DNA of 64,000 bases from Certhia americana (lineage: Eukaryota > Chordata > Aves > Passeriformes > Certhiidae), in NCBI GenBank assembly GCA_018697195.1, contig CM031864.1, positions 26,446,944-26,510,943 on the forward strand, in the 5' to 3' direction. The position numbers and the translations under genes are program-made. Under the pieces are notes generated by a model, which saw only the letters and a program-made list of their open reading frames with translations, searched no databases and was not told where the DNA came from. Within the stretch, counting starts at the first letter, position 1; every line of letters begins with the position of its first letter. Positions 32,540 to 44,379 of the stretch are shown in pieces.

Positions 32540-33395
32540 CTTTCTGTGTTCAGAGAGCTCTGAAAGAGGTGGGTTCTTCTTAGATTTTTTAAAATAGCCT
32601 AATGATGTTCTCAGCCCTCTACAAATTATTCTCAATATTTCAATTATTTTTCTTTTTCTGACTGACTGAGCACTAAGATGATACTTTTTTTGGAATTATC
32701 CGATATAACCTAAGATCTCTTTCCAGAGTGCCAACAGTAAGATTTCAGTCCTTCATCAGGACTAATCAAATTAAACTCTTTCTCTCAAAGTGTTTTATTT
32801 TACTTTTTCTCACAATGACTCTCACCTGCAGTGGAATGATCCTGTCATTGCCTCTCAGCAATTCCTGCTGCAATCCTTATCCTTGCTTTTTACTCCTCTC
32901 TTATTTCATGTAATCTGTAAATTCTGTTGTGCTCAAACAAATTGCCAAACGTCCCAATTGCATAAACATGTATCAGAAATTTAACAGGTGAAATGTGAAG
33001 GGCCAAGTTTGACTGAGGTTTCAGAGGGCAATTCTACATAGATACAGAATGTTTTCTGCTTTCCTCTTTTTCCCCAAGAAGAGAGGAATTTTATTTAAAA
33101 TTTGGACATAATGTAATTATAGGATGTTTAATAATAATTTATTCCCTCTACAAGGAGAACATCAATCTTTCATCGCAGTTTTATGAATTAACAAGCATTT
33201 AGGAGAGTGTAAAAAAAATTGAATTTGGAAACAAGTTGTATTGACAGCTCCTAAAATAACAATTACTCATGGAGAACCATTTCAAATCAGTTTCTAATGG
33301 CACAATTTAGCTTGAGGTTTGGTGTATGCTGAAAGCTGCCCTTCTCTGAGACAAATAAATTTTATCCACTGATGGGGAACAGTTTCGATAGAAAA
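32540..33395. other. Unique AT-rich sequence
   Basis: No gene or repeat recognised between the CR1 tail at 32.5 kb and the enhancer-like block at 33.4 kb. Two overlapping plus-strand frames of about 60 codons have no domain. Confidence 0.4.
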
Positions 33396-33399
33396 GTAA

Positions 33400-33660
33400 T
33401 TCCAGTTTTCAGTTTGCAATATCTATAAAATCATAGGAATGTGCTTGCTTATAAAAAGACAAAGAAAAAAAGTATAAGCCATATAAGCACACATGCAGGT
33501 TTAAGGCTGCGATGACAATTATCTCAATTTTCATTGGAATTGTATTTATTTGTTTTATTAAATGGCAGTCACTTGGATCTGACAGCATCTGGAGATGCAA
33601 TCTAGTAATGGAAAATTAAAATGTGCAGTTTCAGCTGCAGGGGTTTATCTTCAATAATGG
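33400..33660. promoter_or_regulatory. Candidate conserved non-coding element
   Basis: A repeat-free block with closely spaced homeodomain-like words (CAATTATC near 33516, TTTATTAAATGG near 33555), a GCTGCGATGACAATTA stretch, and an E-box-like CATCTGG near 33588. It reads like vertebrate enhancers but conservation is untested. Confidence 0.18.
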
Positions 33661-33664
33661 AACT

Positions 33665-35665
33665 ATCCAAGCAAAACTTGCCTTTATTGAGAGTTTCACC
33701 AGCAGATGGTCTCTGTCCAAAATGGAAACCCACTGAAGGAAGAACATTTTTTGCTGCTAACCAGCAGAAAAGTTTTCTATTTTTTATGTCCCACCTTCAA
33801 GTCTCATTAAGTTTCTGGAAGTCCTTTTTCCTATCCATTCACCACGAAGGACAAGGAAGCATTTGCTGTATCCAGCAGCCATTTGCATTAGTGTTTTACA
33901 ATATTTTATACCAATTTTTTTCTCTTTGCCTGACTATTAAGCAACAGCACAGATTATACATAGATTAAAACAATCAGGTGTAATTAGACTGCTAATTAAA
34001 GCAAATACTTTCTTATGCTTAAATAAACTGGGTCATTAACACACATCTTTCTGCTTGAAGGTGATGACTTGGTTTCAGTCACAGTGTGTTTGGAATAAAG
34101 TGTGATTGAGATTTTGGAAAGTACAACGATTTCCTGAGAAGGTGAGAGGAAAAATTCTCCTGTTCCATGCAGAAAATGCCAAGATGTGAAGTCAATGCAC
34201 CAAGGTTTGAAAGGCGGGAGAAACAAGGAGAATAATACTGAGAAATACTCAAGTGATACTGGCATTTTTCCCCCTGATTTTTTTTTTTTTTAGGTGTTAT
34301 AATAAACAACATTCATGCTGTAAACTGATGAACTACTTCAGGCTTGTCTTCTTAAGTTGTTCATAGTGAGCGTTGGAGTAAACCCTGCTCCTGCTTCATC
34401 TCATCCATATTAAATGGGAATACAGGAGCACAGACAGACAACAATCACACCCACACAAATGTTAAATTTCAGATTACGTTCATTCCCAAAGGAGCAGCAC
34501 CAGGTCAAATAAAAATCTTTCAAGTGCCATTTACTGGTGTTTTTTCTCAGAGAAACAACATTTATTTACATGAATATAATTTACTGTAGATGGAAATTCA
34601 GTAGCAGCACTTGAGGCCAAACAGACACATGAAGTTGGTAATAAAACTTGGAGTAAAATCTGTAATTAAAGCTCCAGTGAGAACACGAAACAAATCCATG
34701 CATCTATCTTCACGTATATGATTACATATGTCCAGTATTACCTTGTAGACATATGAGCCACCAAAATGAAATATCAGTGCTGCCTCACTGAGTGAGGGAG
34801 AGAATTAAACCTTCATAGCTGGATTTGCCAGAGAAGCATTGAAATAAATCTCTTTAAAAGACATTTTAAGGACATAAACAAGTGTTGTATATACCCACAG
34901 CAAAATTAAATGTAAAAATGTATTGCCTCTGAGGCAGAACAAAATAGTTGCTTGCAGTGAACAATATTGCACAGTCGCAGCATGGGCTTGGAATTCTATT
35001 TCAGGGAAGAAGCTCTGAAAAAGAAAAACACATTAATAATAAGCTTCTGCCTGTGATAATGGAAGTTTTGAAATCCTTGATTTTAATGTGCTATGTAAGT
35101 GAGAGAAATCTTTATGGGCCTTTTTCTCCCTTTTCCTTTTCTTCTTTTATTTCACTTAGTGCACAGCACCAAAAAAAAAAAAAAAAAAAAAAAAGGTAGG
35201 AGCTTGTTTCTTGGGAAATGTTTCTCTCTCCCTCTCTTCTCCTTTTCCTCTATGAGCTGATTCCTTACATGCACAGGCAATATATAACTACACTGAACCA
35301 AATGGAAGAGCAGCAATTCTTTCTAATGATTCCCATATGGACAATAGGGATCTGTGTCAGATGAAAGCATCATAAACAATATGACAGCACAGAACCACAG
35401 CAGATTTCCATAAAACCTGGTAATCATTTGCCTTTTATTTCATATTTGCTAAGGATGCCCAGTGTAACTCTTCTTCTTCATGCACTATCAGTGAATGATT
35501 CCTACACTGGAAGAGGTGAGAAGGAATTTCCTCCCCCAGACCTGGATGAACTCATACGTAGCTGAATTATTTGGGAACAAATACAAAAATTAATCCCCTC
35601 AAATATTTAGTCATCTTGCAACACACTATGGAAACAGTCAAATGAGAATTCTTCACATTTCTTTT
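33665..35665. other. Unique sequence with a 24-base A run
   Basis: No gene or repeat family recognised. An A24 run is at 35171-35194 just after a T/C-rich stretch. Confidence 0.4.
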
Positions 35666-35671
35666 AACAGG

Positions 35672-35925
35672 ACAAGGAAATGGCCTCAAGTTACATCAGG
35701 GGAGGTTCAGGTTGGACACCAGGAAAAATTTCCTGATGGAAAAGTTTGTCAAATATTGTCAGGGGCTGCCCAGGGAGTTTTGGAGTCCCCAACCCTGGAG
35801 CTGTCCAAGGAACACCTGGACATGGCACTCAGAGCTCTGGGCTGGTGACAAGGTGGGGATTTGGCACAAGTTGGACTCAATGGTCTGGGAGGGTTTTCCC
35901 AGCCTCAGTGATCCTGAGATATTAC
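35672..35925 (+). mobile_element. CR1 LINE 3' fragment
   Basis: 'aggggaggttcaggttggac', 'accaggaaaaatttcctgat', 'ggctgcccagggagttttgg', 'tccaaggaacacctggacat' and 'gttggactcaatggtctggg' follow CR1 order. The tail is diverged ('tcagtgatcctgagat'). Confidence 0.9.
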
Positions 35926-35929
35926 TCTA

Positions 35930-38900
35930 CATTTCTAGGACTCTTTATTGTACTACCAGGATTGATGGATTGAATAAAGTTTAATTTTGCTCATTTCCAA
36001 ATGGCAGATTTTTCTAGTGTGTAAGATAATGAAGGGGAGGAATTGGAAAATGCAGAAGAGCTAAATGTACATAATCATCCTGGAACTTCCCACTGTGACA
36101 GATTATCCCAATGCTCTGGAGCAGATGTACTATATTTACTTTAATATCTCCAAACAGCATGGATACAGCATTGTGCATTCTGCAGTCCCTATAGGAAATC
36201 ATTATAATTTTCCAATTTTTTTTTTTTTTTTTTTTTAAATCTTGGAAGGCTCTCACTTTTATCCACTTTACCACATAAGTTTCTTCCTTTTTTAGAGTAC
36301 TGTAACTCCTTTGAGAAGTATCATATTCAGTGTTCTTCCACTGATGAGAACTTGAATTTTGATTTTAATGGAGACTTCTCTGGTGGATACAACAAGAAGA
36401 ATAATTATTGTGTGACTAAACTTGCTTTCTTTCCAGAAAAAAAAAATAAAATTTCAAGGTCTTAATTTGCACTATTTTGTTTGTTAATATTTTTAACTTG
36501 TCTTATTTCATAAGTTTGAGTCTTATTTTTTTCAATTTGTGTGGATTAAATGCTTTTAATTCACACAAGTTTAACACTCCTTCATGTTATACATATTTCC
36601 CTCAGGAACACTAATATCTGCTAGTGGGAAATAACTGCTGAACAGCAGCCTCCTTTGTGCTGAGCTAATTTAGGAAGTTATTCACCTTGCCTTCCATGGT
36701 GTTAAACCAACTGGTGGTTGGAGGGTTTGACCTTTTATTTCTAAATATAAAAATAAAAATGTCAAGGCAGCTGTAGGGAACCGATTAGAAAATTGCCCTT
36801 CCTGGGAGACAAGAGAGAACAACCAAGACCTAAGTTGAGAAAATCCAAATTAATTGTCACTTTCCATCCTCTGCCTGTTAATATCTGGGTAAGAGAGAAT
36901 TCCAGACCCATTCCATTGTCTGGTGCTTAGTACTCACATGGAAGAACACAGCCGAATTCTGATATAAGATGACCTCAAAGCACTGTCAATTGTACAAATT
37001 AATTAAATCCAGTCAGGTCCCTGAAGAATCAGCCTCTGGGACCCCCGAGGCACTTTGGCTTCATTCCCTACCTCAGTTTTATTTGGGAAATGCAAAGTCA
37101 GGCTAAATTAGAGTGGTAAGGCATCAACACAAGGCTGAATAAAGCTTTTGTAACAAAGATTAAACAGATAAGGAATGGGCAGGAATTTTCCTTGTAGAAG
37201 CAGTGTAGGAAAGCCAATGGACATGACTGGGAAGGGACTTGAACTGTGGACTTGAAGAGAGCTTTAAGAATGCACTGAAATGACAGAAACCCAAAATCAT
37301 TACACTTGAGTTCTTTCTCTTGGGAGAGGAGAAATCTGTACTGCAAACAAGTAGTGGATAATCGTCATCATGAATGAATGATTTTTAGAGATGAGCCTCA
37401 GGAATCACAGAAAGATTTCACACATTGTCAACATGTTAATCTGAACATTAATAATTTATATTTTCATCTTTTCTGTGCACCCTTTTCATCATTAGGTTAT
37501 CCAGGTAGGTCTCCTCAAGCTGGTGAGACTGACTTCAGCCTAATTTGAAATTAGAATGAAATTTACACACTATATTTAAGGATGGAGTTTTCACTGCCAT
37601 TATTTTATATTCTAAATAGAGGAGATTCACACTTTTAAAGTTGTATTTTTAATCAGTGAATCCATTTGCTTAGGAAACTCTGCTTGGTGAAATATTGGAT
37701 AAAGACTACTTGCAACCTAGATGAACTAATTAAGGAAGAAGAAGACATGGAGTCATTTATGACAGTTTGTGAAGAGCCCTTTTCCTATGAAAATCCTGAT
37801 ATTTTAGAGAGTAGAAGGTACCAGTTTTTTCCACAAGACAAAGAACCCTTGATCAGTTGACTTCCTCATTTATCTATGTGCTTTTCCTCAGCCATCTGCA
37901 AAACAAGCAGGAGGCAGGAGCCCCCTGACATTCCATAATAAACTACTTGTATCCCAGAACATGTTGTGTCAGAAACTCCTGTACAAACTTTCTGATATCT
38001 CCTTATAAGTATTTTATTCCATAAGTACATCTGGAAGTTCAGCTGTTTTCTTTTTTTTTTTTTTCTGAGCTTGCATTCATTGCCACTATAACTAAAACTT
38101 TCATGGTTCATTACTTCTGAGTGATAAATTTAGGCAGAGAGTTCATTTGTCTAGACAGGAATATCTGAAATAGATGAACCGAGACCCAATTTTACTGTAG
38201 TTCACGAGATGAGGGCTTTACACAACAACAGACACTCAATATGAAAAAAGAAATATTTTATATTTACAAATGATGTAAATAGGCTGAAGATTTGAAATAA
38301 TATCAATAGATCATACCCAAGCATGACTGGGTTGGACACTTATAGATTTTCCAGTTCAATATTTTGTTACCCAACATGAGAAGCATTTTAAACAAGGGCT
38401 CTTTAACAAAATGCTGCATTATTGTAGAGGAAAGCTGACATTTTCTGCATCACTTTCAAAACGGAGTTGTTTTTCTTAAACTTATTAATTCTTCATTCTT
38501 TCAAAGCCATTTGCTTCACTTAGACCCTCAATATTCCTTCTATAAAAGCCACATGCCCTGGACTCTCACCATTTGCAGTAACCGCTGACACTGCAAATAT
38601 GAGCAAAAACCCCACCAAAATAGTCATCCTTCTGGATGTTGTGTGGATTATATATCTTCACTGCTTCCTCAACCAAGTCTTGCCTTGGTTCAGTCCTTTC
38701 TCCCAGATTAGAGTGGGGAGTCAGCTGCTCATAGGAATTTTAGGACCACAAAAACCACACTGGAAGATTATTCTTGTGTAGGCACAATGCCCTTCAAGGT
38801 TGTGTCCATTTAATCTCATGGTTTTGCACAGATTGTAGCCATCCTGGAGACAGATCAGGGGGTTAATACAAAAAATTTGTCCCTTCAGTTTTTCAAGCAG

Positions 38901-39705
38901 TCTTCAAATCCTGAAACGTTGAAACATCCTCATCCCTCATCCTGTAAATCCCTCAGATTCCCAACAAGAGTAAAGAATATACCACAGAGGAGGAGCTGTC
39001 TGGGAAGAAAAGGAAGAGAAGATTTATTTCTGCATGAGTAGGAGCAGCACTGTGCAGGGATATAAATACAAAGAGATATATCCTCAGGTGCAGTCAGAGA
39101 TATGGGATACTTCTCCAGACAGGGAATTCTCAGCTACCCTGTGCCCAGCCAGGTAGATATAAAGTTTTCCCTTGCCTTAATGGTCCCTTCTCTTGTTCAG
39201 GGGGACATTCAACAAGATGTTTTTTATATATTTATGTATTTTATATATTTAATTTAATTGTCTTTTTTTTTTGTGACTATTTTCTCCCACAAAAAAAACT
39301 CCACAACAAAACAACAAAATCAGCCAAGTGCCAGTCCAAAGTAATATTTTAAAATATTTTTGGTCACAGGTATTATGTCCCACTCATATTTGTTATTGAT
39401 CCATTTTCTCATAGTTGCCAGCTAATATCCAGAACAATCACTTACCAAGTGCAGCCACCAAAATTATAATGTGCTATGGACAAAGACTCTTCTACATGAT
39501 AATAAGGGTAGAGGCTTAATTAGAGTGTTGATAAAAGAACTATTTGAACTCTCCTCACTTCTCAAAATTCTTTCTCTAACAGACTTCAGGGGACTTAAAA
39601 AATTTTCTCACATATTTGGGGGTAAAAACCCCCTCACAGTTTGGTATCTCTGGTTTCTATGGCTGATGGTAGGGAGGAGAAGTTCCTTCTGGGGCAAGCT
39701 TCTCC
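35930..39705. other. About 3.8 kb of unique AT-rich sequence
   Basis: Contains a 21-T run (36216-36236). At 38995-39180 there is a stretch with 'tttatt' on one strand and 'gatataaag' on the other that could be an old LTR remnant, but nothing defines it. No supported gene. Confidence 0.4.
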
Positions 39706-39713
39706 TTGGACAG

Positions 39714-40175
39714 ATAGAATCATGGAATGGTTTCGGTTGAAAGGGACCTTACAGCCCATCCAGTCCCACCCCCTGCCATGGGCTGGGACACCTTACACTA
39801 TCCCAGGTTGCTCCAAGCCCCATCCAACCTGGCCTTGTACACTTCTAAGTGATCCAGGGGCAGACACAGCTGGACACCTGGACACCCTGTGCCAGGACCT
39901 CCCCTCCATCAAAGGAAGCGATTCCTTCCCAAATCCCATCTGACTCTGCCCTCTGGCAGTGGGAAGCCATTCCCTGTATCCTGTCCCTCCATTCCTTGTC
40001 TCAAGTCCCTCTCCAGCTCTCCTGGAGCCCCTTTATGCTCTGGAAGGGGCTCTGAGGTCTCTCTGTAACCTTTTCTTTTCCAGGTGAACACACACAGCTC
40101 TCCCAGCCTAGTAACAAAGCAGAGGGGCTCCAGCCCTTGGATCAACTCAGTGCCTTCATCTGGACTGGATCCAAC
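39714..40175 (-). mobile_element. CR1 LINE 3' fragment, about 460 bp
   Basis: The reversed tail 'atagaatcatggaatggttt' leads through 'ccctgccatgggctgggaca', 'actatcccaggttgctccaa', 'gccccatccaacctggcctt', 'agctctcctggagccccttt' and 'cagctctcccagcctagtaa'. The frames inside it on both strands are incidental. Confidence 0.92.
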
Positions 40176-40179
40176 AGGC

Positions 40180-41000
40180 AGACATTTCCAAAAATTTGAG
40201 CTACAAAACTTGACACCAAATATACATATTCAGCTATGCATTCTGCAGTCAGACATCCCAGCAGGAATTCCAGCAGGTATTTGAGGTCTCCTGCAGGTTT
40301 TCTTCACAGGCCAGATGAATGCACGCTGCTGGGATTTGGTGCAACTGGCTGCTGGAGGGGAAACATCAGGATTTTGCCAGTTTACTTAGCAGCAGCTGTG
40401 ACAGCTCTCCAAACCAACACAGTCCTTCTCCTGCCTGGCCAAGTGACTCAGCCAGACCATTTCTATCATGTGTATTTATTAAGCTGTTAACATATTAACC
40501 AGTTAAAGGGTCTAATAATAAGGAGAAAGTGGATTTCACCCATATGGCATTTCCTCTATACTGGTTACTTCAGGTGGAAGCATTAACAGGAGCTCCAGCA
40601 AATACAGTTACCAACATTCCTTAATCTAAAACCTTGATAAGCACAAATAAGGAATTTAAAGCCTTTGGAAAACTGTATATTCATAGGCCCCGCAAATTAA
40701 ACCTTTTCAGCGAATCCTCAAAAAACCCTTGCTAATTTAAATAGCAAGTCTGCAGAGGATGCCAATCCCAGTGGTGCAACATAATTTCATTAAAATACTT
40801 CTTTTGAGGCAGCACACCAATATTCTTTAACATCCAGGTTCATTAAGTTATGATCTTCTAATAGAACTTCCTATTAAAATTCCAAAGATGTAGTGAAAAA
40901 CCGGGAGAAGGTCTAAAGAGCCGTGAATGGCACAAACCAGTACCGTGAAGTTACAAGCTTTGAAACAGAGCACTCAGAGATGATTCTTTAAAAAAGCAGA
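40180..41000. other. Unique sequence, nothing recognised
   Basis: Mixed sequence between a CR1 copy and the poly(A) side of the terminal-exon candidate. No repeat or gene recognised. Confidence 0.4.
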
Positions 41001-41009
41001 AGTTTGCAG

Positions 41010-41351
41010 TGAGAAATAGAAAGGACATTTTATTTCAATTGCATGTTTTTTACAAAATTTTATGCAGAGATTTTCTTTTGGAGCACTGTGATTGTCACAA
41101 GCCAAGTGGATGAAATGAAGTAACTCCAGCAGACTCAAGATGAGCTTCTGCTTGTTGCCATAAGACTTTCCAGCAGGATTGTGTGTCCTGTCATCCAAGG
41201 TTTGAGGACCACGCTGCCAAGCTGTGTCTTATTCAGAGCTGTGGATTCAGAGGCCTTCTCTAACTCCTGCCTCTGTCTATTCAGCGCAGTCAGTTCAAAA
41301 TTGGGTTTTGCATTCTTTCCATTTGCCACAATGATTGCAGTGTCATCCAAG
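41010..41351 (-). CDS. Unrecognised candidate terminal exon with 3' UTR (weak)
   Basis: On the minus strand a T/C-rich acceptor with a branch-like 'ctaac' (ttctttctctaacttccag) precedes an open segment from 41351 to a TGA at 41135-41137, about 71 codons. An AATAAA (complement of 41029-41034) follows about 100 bases after the stop, as expected for a short 3' UTR. The deduced peptide is polar, with a helix-prone stretch reading ALNRQRQELEKASESTALNK and a Ser-rich end. I do not recognise it, and no upstream exon is identified because CR1 sequence follows within 250 bp. It could be a chance frame. Confidence 0.2.
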
Positions 41352-41599
41352 CTGGAAGTTAGAGAAAGAAGGATTTCATATGGAAGGGCAGGATAGGACC
41401 AGAAGTGATGACTGAATTCAACCTCCTGTTCAGAGGGAGGTTTCTCTGTATCTGTTCAGTTCCAGGCAGTTTTTTCCCCTAATTGATTTCAGACAATGCT
41501 CCAAGTGCTATTTGGAGGATGTGTGGATGGGAATATTGGGTGGGAAACTCCAACAATCACCACAAGGATCAGTAAGGAAAGAGAAAAGATGGGATTTGG

Positions 41600-42163
41600 G
41601 ATGGGATTCTGCCCCTCTGCCCCACTCAGTTGAAACCCCACCTGCAGAGCTGCTCCAGCCCTGGGCCCCAGCACAGGAAGGGTCTGGAGCTGCTGGAGAT
41701 AGTCCAGGGGAGGCACCAGGATGATCAGAGGGATGCAGCAGCTCTGCTGGGATGAAAGGCTGGGAGAGCTGGGATTGTTCAACCTGGAGAAGAAAAGCTT
41801 TGGGGTGACCTAACTGTGGTCTTGCAGTGCCTGAAGGAGCCAACAGGAAACATGGAGAGAGAATGTTTACAAGGGATGGAGAGATAGGACACAGAGAATG
41901 GCTTCCCACTGTCAGAGGGCAGGGTCAGTTGGGATCTTGGGAAGGAATTGCTCCCTGTGAGAGTGGGGAGGCCCTGGCACAGGGTTGTCCAGAGAAGCTG
42001 TGGCTGCCCCTGGATCCTTGGAAGTGCCCAAGCCCCATCTGGATGTGGCATGGAACAACCAAGTAGAAGCTGTCCCTGCCCATGGCAGGGGGTGGCACTG
42101 GATGGGCTGTAAGGTCCCTTTCAACCTAAACCATCCTATACATCATTTTATAATTCTGTGAAA
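41600..42163 (+). mobile_element. CR1 LINE 3' fragment, about 560 bp
   Basis: It begins near 'gatgggattctgcccctctg', passes 'gcagctctgctgggatgaaa', 'ttcaacctggagaagaaaag', 'gaagctgtggctgcccctgg' and 'ctgtccctgcccatggcagg', and ends with 'tgtaaggtccctttcaacct' plus a short tail. It is the same subfamily as the minus-strand copy at 48855-49432 and shares a 75-bp exact inverted match with it (41696-41770 against 49238-49312). Confidence 0.93.
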
Positions 42164-42169
42164 TCTTGT

Positions 42170-44160
42170 TTAATGTTGAAGTTACTGATGCTATTCCAGC
42201 TCTTTAAGGGGCCAAACAGCTCTGAAAGAAATACCCTTGTAAAATGTTCACTGATGGATCAGGTGAGTGTGTACCAAGGAAGGCCATGAAATATATGTGC
42301 ATTTTTACTGGAATGTTCTGGGTTTATAGCAGGATTTTGGGTGCATAATGAGAAAAGCTATGGCTGTGAGATGATCAATAAAAGATGAGAAAGATTTTAG
42401 TATTATCATCAGAATACCCTTAAAAGGCAGCAGGAGAGTAAAAAATACAACTTTCTTATGAATGTAAAATGGACACTTACAGAGGAGTAACAGAGGAGCT
42501 GTTACTCAAGTGTAGCTCTGCCTTAACTTCATGTTTTCTCTCTGCATCATTTTCCCTCTGCTCTGAACATTCAGCAGGAAATGAGTTTCCATTTTCTCAT
42601 CTGCAGAATCTGGTGGAGACACCAAATGATTTCTCTTCCTGCCTTGGTGCAGTTGTTGGCTAACTCCCTGTCAATGAGCATTATTTGTCATAAATGAATT
42701 GTTAAAAAAAAACATGGAGGAGAAGAGAAAAAGAACATTTTGACAGGTAAAAAATTCTATCAGATTCCTATTAGTGCCCTCTGGAAAATATTCCAAGAGG
42801 CATTGAAAGCTCTGAATTGTTGTCAGCGTCACTCTGTAACACCTGAGAATGTCACTTAACTCTCCATTAACAGAGAAAACTGTGGTGCTCTGTTGTAAAA
42901 AAGGGTCAGAAATCAGAACCAGTTTGCTAAATAAAGCCAACTGTGTGTATTTATTCTGAATGTGAATCAATTCTGGTTGTCCATGCTGCAATGCAGCAGT
43001 AGGAGGCACATCTTTCAACCCATGAGGAATCATAAATGATTAATGCCTTCTGATACCAAGCCAGAACTCCTCAAGTTAAATAAATCTTCATTGACTGATG
43101 TGATCTTAGAATCCAATTTGATTTTCATTGATGTAAATATTAATTAGCACCACAGAAGTCCATGTTTGCAGCAAATACAATAAGTGAAAAGAAGGGATTT
43201 ATTTGAATCTCTCTGTTTCTGACAGGAATTGTTGCTGCATATAACATATATCTCAAAAAAAGAGCCATCATATGAAGACAAAAATTAGTATTTTATTTAT
43301 TAAATAAATATTTTATTATTCTGCCACCTCTAGCACTTCTCTGAGAGCTAATCCTAACAGAGAGAGAAAGTCTTGCTCCTGCTGCTGCTGATCCTGTTGC
43401 ATGAAGGATGCTCAAGAATAAATTAGTTTAGCCATGGAAACAGAGGAGATAATTTTAAAGAAGAATTTCAAGCATTTATAAATACATTAGGTGGCACTCA
43501 TTACTATTTAGTAAAAAAGGAGACAGGAAATGCTGATACTCACTGAATGGGGTTGTCTGTAGTGTTCAGTCCTCTGGCCCTGGGGTGGATGTGTCTGAAG
43601 TCCCCAAGGACTGTCCCAAGCCTTGCCAGGCTTGGAGCAATCAGCATTGGGACCAGTGTCCCACTGGCTCTTTAGCTGTGGCCACACTAGATTTGGAGAT
43701 TGGGACACAGATTTATCACAGACACAAAGTGCAAAACACACTCTTGCTCAGCCTGGCTTAGCAACAGGAATGAACTTTGCTATCAGGGGAAATGTCCCTT
43801 TTTAAATTGAAGGAAAGGATCATCTGGTTAAATACTAAATTAATATTAAGCAGCTCCCTTCTGTGGGGAAAAATGTAGTATTGATAAGGTGGATCCCAGC
43901 CCTATACAAAGCTACAATTCACTGTAGACTTTTGCTCTGAGCAAGTATCTGTTTAAGCATTAGGCATCTAAAATATTGCAGGTGCCTCAGAACACATATG
44001 GGACATGCTGCATTTCCAGCAAGTCAAATATGAAATGAATATTGGGTTGGTTGTTGGGGAAAGTAAACCCCAACAACTCTCCAGGAAATAAAGTTATGGT
44101 TGAGGTACAAACATCAAGCTGATTTCTGGGTACCACCCAAATATTCCATATAATTTCACT
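42170..44160. other. Unique AT-rich sequence
   Basis: No gene or repeat recognised. A 120-codon minus frame at 42671-43033 has no known domain. Confidence 0.4.
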
Positions 44161-44165
44161 TTTAA

Positions 44166-44373
44166 AGGTTCTTGCCCAGAGAGTGGTGGGCACTGCCCAG
44201 GTTCCCCAGGGAAAGGGCACAGCTCCAAGGCTGCCAGAGCTCCAGGAGTGTTTGGACAATGCTCTCAGGGATGCACAGGGTGGGATTGCTGATGTGTCTG
44301 GGTAGGGCCAGGGGCTGGACTTGATTATCCTGGTGGGTCCCTCCTAGCTCAGGATATTTTGTGATTCCATGAA
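44166..44373 (+). mobile_element. CR1 LINE 3' fragment
   Basis: 'cttgcccagagagtggtggg', 'aaggctgccagagctccagg', 'agtgtttggacaatgctctc', 'gatgcacagggtgggattgc' and the tail 'gctcaggatattttgtgatt' follow CR1 order. Same subfamily and orientation as 5215-5468. Confidence 0.92.
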
Positions 44374-44379
44374 GGAAGT

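Noticed and set aside
37675..37828. Possible plus-strand exon with an acceptor-like 'ttgcttag', an acidic peptide containing ELIKEEEDMESFMTV, and a donor-like AAG|GTACCA
   Set aside because: The acceptor is weak and purine-interrupted, the frame does not extend past chance length, and no partner exon is evident.
38995..39180. Old LTR suggested by 'gatttattt' and 'gatataaag' words
   Set aside because: The signals are on different strands in an inconsistent order, and no ends or duplications are visible.
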